Part shown: positions 1-8,371 of the stretch, in pieces | Numbering within the stretch: the stretch's first letter is position 1 | How the letters are laid out: each line of letters opens with the position of its first letter | Assembly: GCA_023417935.1 (NCBI GenBank) | Contig: JAEZDY010000041.1 | Coordinates: 1 to 17,511 of the forward strand | DNA from: Bacteroidota bacterium | GTDB taxonomy: Bacteria; Bacteroidota; Bacteroidia; Bacteroidales; Lentimicrobiaceae | Length of the DNA stretch: 17,511 nucleotides | Reading direction: 5' to 3' | Made by a program: the position numbers and the translations under genes | Notes under the pieces: model-generated | Databases searched by the model: none | Told to the model about the DNA's origin: nothing | Seen by the model: the letters and a program-made list of their open reading frames with translations, nothing else

Positions 1-252
1 CGTCATTCCGACGATAGGAGGAATCTCCTGGTGGTTGGGCATCCCATGTATGGTGAGATTCCTCACTGCGCCCACCCCCGTCATTCCGACGATAGGAGGA
101 ATCCCCCAATACGAACGACCCCCCCACGTCATTCCGACGATAGGAGGAATCTCCTGGTGGTTGGGCATCCCATGTATGGTGAGATTCCTCACTGCGCCCA
201 CCCCCGTCATTCCGACGATAGGAGGAATCTCCTGTTGGTTGGGAATTCAGAC
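1..252. repeat. Palindromic interspersed repeats, left cluster
   Basis: Four copies of a left arm beginning cgtcattccgacgatagg lie at 1, 79, 127 and 205. Positions 1-103 are repeated exactly at 127-229 (offset 126). In the copies at 1 and 127 the arm segment gaggaatctc is followed about 27 bases later by its reverse complement gagattcctc, and the loop holds a small inner palindrome (tgggcatccca at 36-46), so each unit can fold as a nested hairpin. The right arms are shortened compared with the copies beyond GH92: the tcgttcggaatgac segment is missing. The open frames across this stretch encode peptides such as RHSDDRRN and look like repeat artefacts, not genes. The cluster may continue left of the window. 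Confidence 0.85.
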
Positions 253-299
253 AAAAGGATGAATCACGAACCGACGCAGTGTGGAATCAAAAGGAATAT

Positions 300-307
300 T
301 ACATTTG
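300..307 (+). promoter_or_regulatory. Putative -7 promoter element of the sigma factor gene
   Basis: TACATTTG matches the Bacteroidota housekeeping -7 consensus TAnnTTTG exactly. It ends 19 bases before the ATG at 327 and lies downstream of the other possible ATG at 279, which helps to decide the start codon. No convincing -33 TTTG or TTG is seen at the usual distance, so this is a motif match only. Confidence 0.5.
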
Positions 308-326
308 TAAAAAATCGGGAAGGGAG

Positions 327-932
327 ATGAAAGATCGGGTGATCAATGAATCACATTTGGTGCATGAATTGACGGAGGGCAGCATTTTGGCCTTCAATGC
401 CCTGTATCATGAGTACAGCGGTTACTTGTATCGTTTTGCTTTGGGTTACCTGAAATCAACGGAAGAGGCTGAGGAGTTGGTGCAGGAGGTGTTCACGGTT
501 ATTTGGGAGAAGCGTGCATCTCTGAAAAAGGAGCTTTCTTTTAAGGCTTTCCTTTTTACGATTGCCTTTAATATTATACGGAAGCATTTCAGGACGAAAG
601 GGTATCTTGCTGAATATTTTAATTCGGTGGCGGAAGGCAATTTTCCATCATCAGGAAGTAATTCTACGGAGCCCGGCACTTCAGGGGAGGTTTCCTATGA
701 TACTTTATATCAGTATATTATAAAGCTTATTGATCAGTTGTCTCAACGGCGCAAGGAAATTATCATCAAAAGCAGACTCGAGGGAAGGAGTATCAGGGAG
801 ATTGCCGAGGAGATGAATATCAGCCATAAAACAGTTGAGAATCAATTGACTATGGCACTGAAGTTTATCCGCACTAAACTTAATAATGAAAGTTTGGCGC
901 TGATTTTATGGTATAGCTTATTTATTTCCTAG
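327..932 (+). CDS. ECF-type RNA polymerase sigma factor of the PUL
   Basis: A 201-residue sigma-70 family protein of the extracytoplasmic function type. Region 2 lies at about residues 20-90 (AFNALYHEYSGYLYRFALGY, then EEAEELVQEVFTVIWEKR, the core-binding and -10 part). Region 4 lies at about 125-185, with a helix-turn-helix REIAEEMNISHKTVENQL. The hydrophobic tail after region 4 is common in Bacteroidota ECF factors encoded next to FecR. The frame stays open back to 279, but the ATG at 327 gives a normal N-terminus and sits just downstream of a -7 element, so 327 is preferred. The gene is followed 81 bases later by fecR. Inferred role: held by the FecR protein, freed when SusC senses substrate, then transcribing the downstream mannan genes. 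No target promoter can be recognised from the sequence. Confidence 0.93.
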   Translation: MKDRVINESHLVHELTEGSILAFNALYHEYSGYLYRFALGYLKSTEEAEELVQEVFTVIWEKRASLKKELSFKAFLFTIAFNIIRKHFRTKGYLAEYFNSVAEGNFPSSGSNSTEPGTSGEVSYDTLYQYIIKLIDQLSQRRKEIIIKSRLEGRSIREIAEEMNISHKTVENQLTMALKFIRTKLNNESLALILWYSLFIS

Positions 933-1013
933 AAAATTCCATTTTTTTCACTTTACGATGGGTGTGATTTCGCTTTCGCGGATATTATATGCATTGGTTA
1001 ACAAATACGATTT

Positions 1014-2108
1014 ATGACAAAGCCTGTTTTCGATAAGGAGAAGATCAAACGCTATTTTTTAAAGGATGATTCCGACATAAAGTCTGGTGAAGAATCCTAT
1101 ATACAGAGTGTGTTCACGGATGATGCTGCTGAACATGATCTGAAAACATTCCTGGCTGGACAGTTTGATGAGATTATTGCTGCTGACGAGACTGCTGCTG
1201 ATGAGAATAGTGCCGGTAAGAAAACTGAAAAAGTTAACCTCGATCATATCCTCCATCGCATTCATTATGAAATTAATACACGTCAGGCTGGAAAGCAGAC
1301 AGATAAGAAAGTACGGAAACTGGACATTGTTATGCGTTGGTCGCTGAGGCTGGCGGGTATTATTGTTCTGCCGTTGGTGATTCTGCTGGGGATTCAGCAA
1401 TTGAATGAAAATCGTCAGCAAAAGCTTACATGGGTTGAAATTAAAGCTCCGGCATGGTCGAAAGTCAATTTTTCTTTGCCTGATGGGTCTACCGGTTGGC
1501 TGAACAGTAATTCAACGCTGAAGTATAGCGGCAATTTTACATCGCACCGGCAGGTGACGCTTGATGGGGAGGCATTTTTTGATGTTCATCACGATAAGAA
1601 GAGTCCTTTTGTTGTAACAGCCAATGAAATCGCGGTTAAGGTGCTCGGCACACGCTTTAATATCAATTCGTATGAGAATGAGCAGAATATTGAAGTGATT
1701 CTTGAGGAAGGCGAAGTGGTTTTTATGAATACGGTTAACAATACAACCTATACAATGAAGCCAAATGACCTTGTTACGTATAATAAGGCTCAGAATGATT
1801 TCACAACTGAAGTGGTTCAGCCTTATAAGTATACTTCGTGGATTGATGGTAAGTTGATCTTCAGAAACGACCCTCTGGATGTTGTTGCAAACAAGCTTGA
1901 AAGATGGTATAATGTTGATATTGAGCTTAATGTAGACTTAAAAGAGAATTTAAGGCTAAGAGCTACGTTTATCGATGAAAGTTTGGAAGAAGTAATGGAG
2001 CTGATAAAACGAAGCCTGCCTATTGACTATAAAATTATAGAAGGAAGTGCAAACCCCGATAATTCCTTTAATAAAAAGAAAGTTATCATTACGCTTATTG
2101 ACAAGTAA
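1014..2108 (+). CDS. FecR family anti-sigma factor
   Basis: A 364-residue single-pass inner-membrane protein. The cytoplasmic part (1-108) would bind the sigma factor. One membrane segment lies at about 109-129 (LRLAGIIVLPLVILLGIQQL). The periplasmic FecR domain follows at about 142-240 (KVNFSLPDGSTGWLNSNSTL, then VTLDGEAFFDV and VKVLGTRFNIN are typical motifs), and a C-terminal DUF4974 domain at about 278-345 (GKLIFRNDPLDVVANKLERW). The neighbours fit the classic trio: sigma factor upstream, and 22 bases downstream a SusC with an STN domain, the partner that FecR periplasmic domains contact. The cytoplasmic linker contains a 15-bp duplication giving AADET AADEN at residues 56-65. Role assigned from the family; sugar specificity comes from the linked genes. 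Confidence 0.94.
   Translation: MTKPVFDKEKIKRYFLKDDSDIKSGEESYIQSVFTDDAAEHDLKTFLAGQFDEIIAADETAADENSAGKKTEKVNLDHILHRIHYEINTRQAGKQTDKKVRKLDIVMRWSLRLAGIIVLPLVILLGIQQLNENRQQKLTWVEIKAPAWSKVNFSLPDGSTGWLNSNSTLKYSGNFTSHRQVTLDGEAFFDVHHDKKSPFVVTANEIAVKVLGTRFNINSYENEQNIEVILEEGEVVFMNTVNNTTYTMKPNDLVTYNKAQNDFTTEVVQPYKYTSWIDGKLIFRNDPLDVVANKLERWYNVDIELNVDLKENLRLRATFIDESLEEVMELIKRSLPIDYKIIEGSANPDNSFNKKKVIITLIDK
1179..1208 (+). repeat. In-frame 15-bp tandem duplication in fecR
   Basis: gctgctgacgagact is followed directly by gctgctgatgagaat: two 15-bp units differing at three positions, encoding AADET and AADEN in the acidic cytoplasmic linker before the membrane segment. The duplication keeps the frame. It is one of several short tandem duplications in this window. 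Confidence 0.75.
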
Positions 2109-2130
2109 CCCTGAAGCAATCAGACCTATC

Positions 2131-5100
2131 ATGAAATTAAAAATTATACTTTTCACTCTTACCGTTATCCTGTCAGGTACAATCGTTAATCGTGCCTATT
2201 CGCAGGAAGCCAGAATTTCACTTTCTGTGAAGGATAAAACGCTTGAGTTGGTTATGGATGAGATTGAGATGCAAACAGAGTACTATTTCATCTTCAACCA
2301 GAAGCAGATTGACGTTACCCGCCTGGTTACCATTACTGCTGATAATAAATCTCTTACCGATGTACTAAAAGAATTATTCAGGGGAACAGATGTAAATTTC
2401 ATGGTCTTCGACCGGAAGATACTGCTCACGCCTGATTCAACTACTGATATGCTGCCGGCTGTTACGGGCAGTAAAGGAAAGTTTACAGTGCGCGGGACTG
2501 TTTCAGATGGCGCTGCAAAAGCCACCATTCCGGGTGCTAATGTGATCATCCGCGGGACGACACAAGGCGTGATTACCAACCTCGACGGCGCTTTCCAGAT
2601 AGAAGTTCCTGATGAATCAGCGGTATTGCAGGTTTCATATATTGGTTATGTTAAACAGGATATACCTGTTGGAAGCCAAAGGGTTATTAATGTTGAATTA
2701 CAACCGGGCATTGAACTGCTGAACGAAGTGGTGGTGATTGGCTACGGCACAACCACACGGGAGAAGATCACCAGCTCAATCATTACTGTGGATGCCGCTG
2801 AAATGAAATCAGGGGTAACCAGCAATCCTATTGAGCTGATCAAAGGTAAAGTACCGGGTCTGGCGATTGTTAACCAGGCGGGTAATGACCCGAATTCTGA
2901 TCCGCAGGTTACACTCAGGGGAATAGGTACCATAAGTGCCAGTAGCGGTCCGCTGGTTATTATTGACGGGGTATACAGTACCATATCTGATTTGAGTGCT
3001 TTGAGTCCAAATGACATTGAATCATTCAATATTCTGAAGGACGGCGCATCAACGGCCATATACGGAACCAGGGGCAGTAATGGTGTTATAATTGTTGAGA
3101 CCAAATCAGGTTTAACCGATAAAACAAATGTTGAATACACCTCATACTATTTCACTGAAAGACCTGTTAACAGACCTGAAATGCTCAATGCGAAGCAGTA
3201 TATTGCCTTGCTGAGGACACAGGGTTACACTGAAGCCGAGACAAATAAAGGTTTTGACACTTACTGGTTTGATGAACTGCTGCAGAATAAGCTCAGCTAC
3301 TTCCAGGGATTATCGTTTTCAAACAGTCAGAAGAATTCATCGGTCAGGTTATCAGTAGGTAAAAAGGACCACCATGGACTGGCCATTGATACCTACAACA
3401 AGACAACCAACTTCAGGATCAACCTCACACAGAACGTACTTGACAAAATTGATTTTAATGCAATAGTCAGCGGCAGTCGCACCAACCAGAAACTTACCAA
3501 CTTCAATGCCTTTGATGAGGCACTGAAATATGACCCAACCGCGCCGGTGTATAACGAAGATGGCACTTTTTATGAACTACCGGGTGTTGGTGCTTCAAAT
3601 CCGCTTGCCTTGCTGAAGCAGATTGATAACAATGGCATCATAAACAGGTTTAACGGAAGTTTGGAGGCTAACATTGATATTACAGGTAACCTCGATTTAA
3701 ACGCCAGGGGTTCAAGTTCAATCAAGAACATCGACAACTCAGTGTTTGAGCATATTGATTCGCGCAACAGCGTTATAAGCGGTGTTACCGGAAATGCCAC
3801 AAAATATGCAGAGTTTTCAATTGAGAATGTGTTTGAGTTACTCACCAACTATTCATATAGCAGCGGGCTTCATGATGCAAAATTAATGGGCGGATACAGT
3901 TTCATTGAGAACGAAATGTCGAGCTCGTACATGAGCAACAGTAATTTCCTCACAAACGCCTTCGGAGCCAACAATATTGGGGCAGGAACATTTATACAGG
4001 ACGGAAAAGCAACCATTGAAAGTACCAGGCAAAAGAGCAGACTGATTGCCTTCTTCGGAAGAGTGAATTACACCTTTAACACCAAATACCTGTTTAATGC
4101 CAGTCTGCGCCGCGAAGGAGCAAGTGTGTTCGGTGCGAATAACAAATGGGGATGGTTCCCTGCTATATCAGCCGGATGGAGGTTATCAGAAGAAGATTTT
4201 ATTAAACAACTGAATTTATTCACCCAGCTAAAACTGCGTGCCGGATACGGAATTACCGGAAGAAGTCAGGGCATCCCCCTGTATCAGTCGCTCGCAAGGA
4301 TTGGTCACAGTGGCAATGCATTTTACAACGGACAATGGATAGGAAGCTACGGGCCAACCGAAAATCCGAACCCTGATCTCAGATGGGAAAAGACCAAAGA
4401 GTTTAACATTGGGGTTGATTACTCAATGCTGAAGAACAGGCTGAACGGAACCATTGATGTTTACAACCGCCTAACCGTTGACCTGCTTGGAAACTTTGTA
4501 ACACAGACCCCGCCGAGCATAGAACCCAACATTTTTGCCAATGTGGGTACAATAGAGAATAAAGGTATTGAGCTATCAATGTTTTACAATTTGGTGCAGG
4601 AGAGAAAGTTCGGCATTGACCTGGGTGTGAATTATTCAAGGAATATGAATGAAGTGCTTTCTTTGTCGAATGACAAGTTCAAATCTGATTCAATTCTCTA
4701 TGCCGATTACGGCAACGTTTCATCCTCCCTGTACATTCTGGCAAAAGGCCTTCCGTTAGGCACATTCTACGGGTTCAAGGCTAAAGGCATTGATTCAGAT
4801 GGCAACTGGGTGTTTGAGGACCTTAACGGCGATGGCGTGATAGAAGAAACCGTTGATTTTACAACGCTTGGCAATGGTTTGCCCGAGCATTTATACAGCC
4901 TGACACTGAACTTCAGATACAGCAAGATGTACCTGAATGTATACTTTGTTGGGGCCGCCGGGTTTGATGTATTCAATGCCAAGCGACTGTGGTATGAAAA
5001 TACGGCAAATGCGCCTTCAAATTATTTCAGCAGTATTCTGGAATCACCCAACAGCGAACTGGACGACAGGCTAAGATTCTCAGATTATTACCTGGAAAAG

Positions 5101-5337
5101 GGCGATTACCTTCGACTGGATAATATCACCCTGGGGTATAATTTCGACAACATCAGGAAGATCAAAATGCTCAATGTATACTTTACTGCTACCAACATCA
5201 TAAACCTCACCGGTTATTCGGGATTTGACCCTGAGGTTGGGAGTGGAACAATTGACGGACTAACCCCCGGATGGGACCAGCAGGCATACTATCCGCGTTC
5301 ATCAACATATCAGCTTGGTTTAAATGTTCATTTTTAA
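2131..5337 (+). CDS. SusC-like TonB-dependent glycan transporter with STN domain
   Basis: A 1068-residue outer-membrane transporter. The frame opens at 2047, but the ATG at 2131 begins a clear signal peptide (MKLKIILFTLTVILSG, cleavage near AYSQ), so 2131 is chosen. Domains: STN (secretin/TonB short N-terminal) at about 26-100; carboxypeptidase-regulatory-like domain at about 118-190; TonB-box-like NEVVVIGYGT at about 198-207; plug at about 208-330 with SusC signatures VPGLAIVNQ, PLVIIDGV and LKDGASTAIYGTRGSNGVI; beta-barrel to the end, finishing in a terminal Phe. The STN domain marks signalling transporters that contact FecR, so it probably both imports mannooligosaccharides and reports their presence. 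It starts 22 bases after fecR, and the susD-side repeat array begins 13 bases after its stop. Specificity is inferred from the linked GH76, GH92 and GH125. Confidence 0.95.
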   Translation: MKLKIILFTLTVILSGTIVNRAYSQEARISLSVKDKTLELVMDEIEMQTEYYFIFNQKQIDVTRLVTITADNKSLTDVLKELFRGTDVNFMVFDRKILLTPDSTTDMLPAVTGSKGKFTVRGTVSDGAAKATIPGANVIIRGTTQGVITNLDGAFQIEVPDESAVLQVSYIGYVKQDIPVGSQRVINVELQPGIELLNEVVVIGYGTTTREKITSSIITVDAAEMKSGVTSNPIELIKGKVPGLAIVNQAGNDPNSDPQVTLRGIGTISASSGPLVIIDGVYSTISDLSALSPNDIESFNILKDGASTAIYGTRGSNGVIIVETKSGLTDKTNVEYTSYYFTERPVNRPEMLNAKQYIALLRTQGYTEAETNKGFDTYWFDELLQNKLSYFQGLSFSNSQKNSSVRLSVGKKDHHGLAIDTYNKTTNFRINLTQNVLDKIDFNAIVSGSRTNQKLTNFNAFDEALKYDPTAPVYNEDGTFYELPGVGASNPLALLKQIDNNGIINRFNGSLEANIDITGNLDLNARGSSSIKNIDNSVFEHIDSRNSVISGVTGNATKYAEFSIENVFELLTNYSYSSGLHDAKLMGGYSFIENEMSSSYMSNSNFLTNAFGANNIGAGTFIQDGKATIESTRQKSRLIAFFGRVNYTFNTKYLFNASLRREGASVFGANNKWGWFPAISAGWRLSEEDFIKQLNLFTQLKLRAGYGITGRSQGIPLYQSLARIGHSGNAFYNGQWIGSYGPTENPNPDLRWEKTKEFNIGVDYSMLKNRLNGTIDVYNRLTVDLLGNFVTQTPPSIEPNIFANVGTIENKGIELSMFYNLVQERKFGIDLGVNYSRNMNEVLSLSNDKFKSDSILYADYGNVSSSLYILAKGLPLGTFYGFKAKGIDSDGNWVFEDLNGDGVIEETVDFTTLGNGLPEHLYSLTLNFRYSKMYLNVYFVGAAGFDVFNAKRLWYENTANAPSNYFSSILESPNSELDDRLRFSDYYLEKGDYLRLDNITLGYNFDNIRKIKMLNVYFTATNIINLTGYSGFDPEVGSGTIDGLTPGWDQQAYYPRSSTYQLGLNVHF

Positions 5338-5350
5338 TATGCTGGATAAA

Positions 5351-5484
5351 GAAGCTGATAAACATGAAGCTCACAAACATGAAGCTCACAAACATGAAGC
5401 TGACAAACAGAAGCTCACAAGCATGAAGCTGACAAACATGAAGCTGACAAACATGAAGCTGACAAACATGAAACTAAAAAACAT
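5351..5484 (+). repeat. Nine-copy 15-bp tandem array at the susD start
   Basis: Nine tandem copies of a 15-bp unit, gaagctSacaaacat, fill the space between susC and susD. Boundaries are 5351, 5366, 5381, 5396, 5410, 5425, 5440, 5455 and 5470. The fourth copy has lost one T, so the first three ATGs (5364, 5379, 5394) are out of phase with the later ones. ATGs at 5423, 5438, 5453, 5468 and 5483 are all in frame with SusD, giving MKLTN repeats before MKIFRII. The whole array is also open in the SusD frame back to 5324. The last unit is diverged and ends in the ATG taken here as the true start. Confidence 0.92.
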
Positions 5485-7069
5485 GAAAATATTTAGAATT
5501 ATAACTGTACTCTCCTTGATCATCAGTGCCGGTTCATGCACCAAACTGGATGAAGAGGTATTCAGTACCATCACGAACGAAAACTATTACAAGACAATTG
5601 ACGAAGTGGAAGCTGCAGTTAGCCGTCCATATTCGCACCTGCGTCAAACATACATGTTTTTCTCTACCAACGGGGGTTCTACTTACCTGTTACAGGAACT
5701 TTCAACGGATGAGGCAGCATGGCCCCAGAAAGGCAGGGATGGATTTGACAACGGGAACTGGTTAAGGCTTCACCGCCATGAATGGACTCCCGAAGATGGT
5801 TCTTTTAAACTTGCCTGGAACCACCTGTATAAGGGAATCAGTTTCTGCAATACTGTGCTGCATGATATTACGCCCATTGAGTTTATTCCGGAAGCCCAAA
5901 AAACGGTTTATATTGCCGAAGTTAGAGGGATGAGAAGCCTGTTTTACTATTACCTGCTCGACTTGTTTGGCAATGTACCCATAGTTACAGCCACTGACCA
6001 GTACAGTCCTGCTTCAAAAACCCGTGCAGAGTTATATGCATATATTGAAACTGAACTTACAGAGATCAGGGATCAGTTACCCCAATACAATTCGGGTGAA
6101 ATGTATGGCCGCTTCACAAAGCAAACAGCCGAAGCCATCCTTTCAAGAATGTACCTGAATGCTGAAGTTTATACAGGCACTGCCGAATGGAGCAAATGCA
6201 TTGAAGTCTGCGAAAGCATCGCAAACAGCGGACTATTTCAGCTTGATGCCCATTGGCAAACTCCATTCCTTACCAATAATTATCTATCGAAAGAAAACAT
6301 CTTCGTAATTCCGAACGATGCTGTTTACGGAAACGATGTTGACAATCTTTTCAAATTCACCACCCACTGGGCGCAGAAAGAAACACAGTTCAGCTACACC
6401 GGCAACGGAGGTTATAACGGCCTGGTTACTGTACGGGAATTTATTGAAAAGTATGATACGCTGAACGATAAACGCTGTAAGTTTGATTCACATGCCCTGA
6501 TAGCAGGTAATCAAAACAATCCCGACATTCAAAGGGGGCAGTTCATGTGGGGATTACAACTTGGGATTGACGGTGATACCGTACGTGCCACCAATGACCT
6601 GATTGGCCAGCCCCTTTCCTTTACGCTTGATGTTGCCAATATGACTGACGGCAAAGAAAACTCGGGCGCGAGAAACATAAAATACAGAGTGGAGACCGGA
6701 GCTTCGGGCTTTTCAAATGACTTAGTAGTATTCAGATTAGCTGAAATCTATTTCAATTGGGCAGAAGCTTCAATCAGACTGGGAGGCCAGGTACCTGCCG
6801 CAGCACTTGAGGGAATCAATACAATAAGAAGCAGGGCAGGGATCCCCGCTTACACCTCAGGCGAGCTGACTCTCATCGAATTGTTCGATGAGAAAGGCAG
6901 GGAAATGGCATATGAAGCCATCCGCCGCACTGACATGATAAGGTTTGGAACATACACCAATGCGCGCTGGGATAAAGAACAAAGTGCATCATTCCGCACC
7001 CTCTACCCTATTCCCCAATCAAGCAGAAACGTTAATCCGAATCTGACTCAAAATGCGGGATATCCTTGA
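5483..7069 (+). CDS. SusD/RagB-like surface glycan-binding lipoprotein
   Basis: A 528-residue outer-membrane lipoprotein of the RagB/SusD family. Starting at 5483 gives MKIFRIITVLSLIISAGSC, a signal peptide whose lipobox Cys is residue 19. The acidic tract after the Cys (CTKLDEE) fits surface export. The N-terminal TPR-like part contains LAWNHLYKGISFCNTVL and AEVRGMRSLFYYYLLDLFGNVP; the C-terminus has the family ending FRTLYPIPQSSRNVNPNLTQ. It would lie over the SusC barrel and pass mannooligosaccharides to it. Start choice is unusual: four further in-frame ATGs stand at 15-base steps upstream (5423-5468) inside the tandem array, so initiation could occur at several. An automated caller may take the start at 5324 or 5339, which would bury the signal peptide. 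Substrate is inferred from the locus. Confidence 0.93.
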   Translation: MKIFRIITVLSLIISAGSCTKLDEEVFSTITNENYYKTIDEVEAAVSRPYSHLRQTYMFFSTNGGSTYLLQELSTDEAAWPQKGRDGFDNGNWLRLHRHEWTPEDGSFKLAWNHLYKGISFCNTVLHDITPIEFIPEAQKTVYIAEVRGMRSLFYYYLLDLFGNVPIVTATDQYSPASKTRAELYAYIETELTEIRDQLPQYNSGEMYGRFTKQTAEAILSRMYLNAEVYTGTAEWSKCIEVCESIANSGLFQLDAHWQTPFLTNNYLSKENIFVIPNDAVYGNDVDNLFKFTTHWAQKETQFSYTGNGGYNGLVTVREFIEKYDTLNDKRCKFDSHALIAGNQNNPDIQRGQFMWGLQLGIDGDTVRATNDLIGQPLSFTLDVANMTDGKENSGARNIKYRVETGASGFSNDLVVFRLAEIYFNWAEASIRLGGQVPAAALEGINTIRSRAGIPAYTSGELTLIELFDEKGREMAYEAIRRTDMIRFGTYTNARWDKEQSASFRTLYPIPQSSRNVNPNLTQNAGYP

Positions 7070-7255
7070 TAACAGCTAAAAGACGCTAACTGCCATAAGA
7101 CGACGGTTACCCGAAAAATGAAATGCCAGGCCGAAATCATGCCTTGATACTGAAAAGAATTTTGCTTAACGAATGATATTTCGCATAACTAATAAATTAT
7201 TTGAAACAATTATCACTTAAAATCCACATTACTAATCACACAAAAAAATCAAATC

Positions 7256-8275
7256 ATGAAAAATCAATTGAGTAAAACACATGCAAGCCTTTGGTTAACT
7301 TTAACGATGGTTTTCACTATTGCCTTACTCATCACTTCTTCTTGCAAAAAGGATGATGACAAAGATGTTGACAGTGCAGCATTCCAAACAAATATCACCA
7401 AAGCTGAAGGCTACATTGCCAGTGCAGTTGAGGGAAATGATCCCGGTGAATATGTTAAAAACTCAAAGTCGGTTTTACAGGCAGGCGTTGATGCAGCTAA
7501 AGCGGTTTTGAATAACACTGAAGCAACACAGGATCAGATAAGTGCTGCAAATACTGCCCTTGAAGATGTTATTTATGCTTTTGAAGCCAATGAGATAAAA
7601 GACGTTGCCCTAGCATTCGGCGCAACCGACAGTACTTATGCCTTTGAAACAAGTGCAACCTCAGCTGAGAATTTCAACTTGTCGGTTTTCACTTTCGAAG
7701 CATGGGTTAATTATTCTGACAAACCCGGTTTCCACGGAAATATAGTTTCTACTGAATTTTATGAAGATGGTCTAAGAGGCTGGAACCTCCGTATAGGTGA
7801 CAATGACGCCCTTGACTTTACTATTTCTGATGGTCAGGAAAGCAGGATACAACCTGAAACCGGTGCTACTGTTCCAAGAAACGAATGGACACACGTTGCC
7901 TGTTCTTTTGATGGTACAACCATGAAATCATACATCAACGGTCAACTGGTTGGTGAAGTTGATGCTTCAGAAAGAGACAGCATTTTTGTTAACTCAACAC
8001 TGGCAGGCAAACAACAACTTACTTTTGGTAACAGTGCAGGTTTCATGCAGCCTGAAAGACGCCTCGTTGGTAAACTGTTTGATGTAAGGTTCTGGAATGT
8101 TGCCCGTACTGCAGCAGAAATTCAGGCTGATAAAGATTTCATCCTTACAGGAACTGAAGAAAACCTTGTAGCCTACTGGCCATTTATGAAGTCAAGCCCA
8201 CAAACTACCATCACTGATAAAACAGGTGATTTCAACCTCGAATTAAAGAACGGAACAGTCTTAGGAACACGCTAA
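7256..8275 (+). CDS. LamG/concanavalin-A-fold surface lipoprotein, probable mannan-binding protein
   Basis: A 339-residue predicted lipoprotein. The signal peptide ends in LITSSC (Cys 30), and KKDDDKD directly after it is a strong surface-export signal of the lysine/acidic type. Residues about 40-112 form a helical segment (NITKAEGYIASAVEG to ANTALEDVIYAFEAN) resembling FIVAR-like or DUF4972-type linker domains. Residues about 117-335 form a LamG-like jelly roll, shown by FTFEAWV (145-151), EWTHVACSFDG (210-220), SYINGQLVGE and DVRFWNVART (276-285). No glycosidase signature is seen, so a binding role is inferred: it takes the place after SusD where SusE/SusF or surface glycan-binding proteins usually sit. 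The ligand is not shown by the sequence; alpha-mannan is the guess from its neighbours. It lies 186 bases after susD, 96 before GH125. Confidence 0.85.
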   Translation: MKNQLSKTHASLWLTLTMVFTIALLITSSCKKDDDKDVDSAAFQTNITKAEGYIASAVEGNDPGEYVKNSKSVLQAGVDAAKAVLNNTEATQDQISAANTALEDVIYAFEANEIKDVALAFGATDSTYAFETSATSAENFNLSVFTFEAWVNYSDKPGFHGNIVSTEFYEDGLRGWNLRIGDNDALDFTISDGQESRIQPETGATVPRNEWTHVACSFDGTTMKSYINGQLVGEVDASERDSIFVNSTLAGKQQLTFGNSAGFMQPERRLVGKLFDVRFWNVARTAAEIQADKDFILTGTEENLVAYWPFMKSSPQTTITDKTGDFNLELKNGTVLGTR

Positions 8276-8371
8276 TAACGTATATACAGGCCCACCTGAG
8301 TTTAAACCGGGAATGCCCCTATTACTCAAAATCTTGAAAAATAATACATTTATAATTTTAACAACAACAGC

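Noticed and set aside
1..252. CRISPR array
   Set aside because: Units are palindromic, unevenly spaced, have repeated rather than unique spacers, and no cas genes are present.
31..330. Open frame of 99 codons over the left repeat cluster (and an overlapping 75-codon one)
   Set aside because: It consists of translated repeat units (RHSDDRRN several times), has no domain, and ends beyond the sigma factor start. It is a repeat artefact.
279..932. Longer sigma factor starting at ATG 279
   Set aside because: A consensus -7 element lies at 300-307, downstream of that ATG, and the extra 16 residues do not belong to the family N-terminus. 327 is preferred.
2047..2130. 28-residue N-terminal extension of SusC overlapping fecR
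   Set aside because: The ATG at 2131 opens a normal signal peptide; the extension would bury it.
5324..5482. 53-residue extension of SusD through the tandem array
   Set aside because: The lipoprotein signal begins at 5483 and needs to be N-terminal. The extension is translated repeat, although nearby ATGs inside it may be used.
5386..5574. Minus-strand frame with FMFVSF repeats
   Set aside because: It is the antisense reading of the 15-bp array; hydrophobic by composition only.
7070..7255. Possible promoter or terminator between susD and the LamG gene
   Set aside because: No exact TAnnTTTG and no strong stem with a T-run was found by eye; only near matches such as GAATTTTG.
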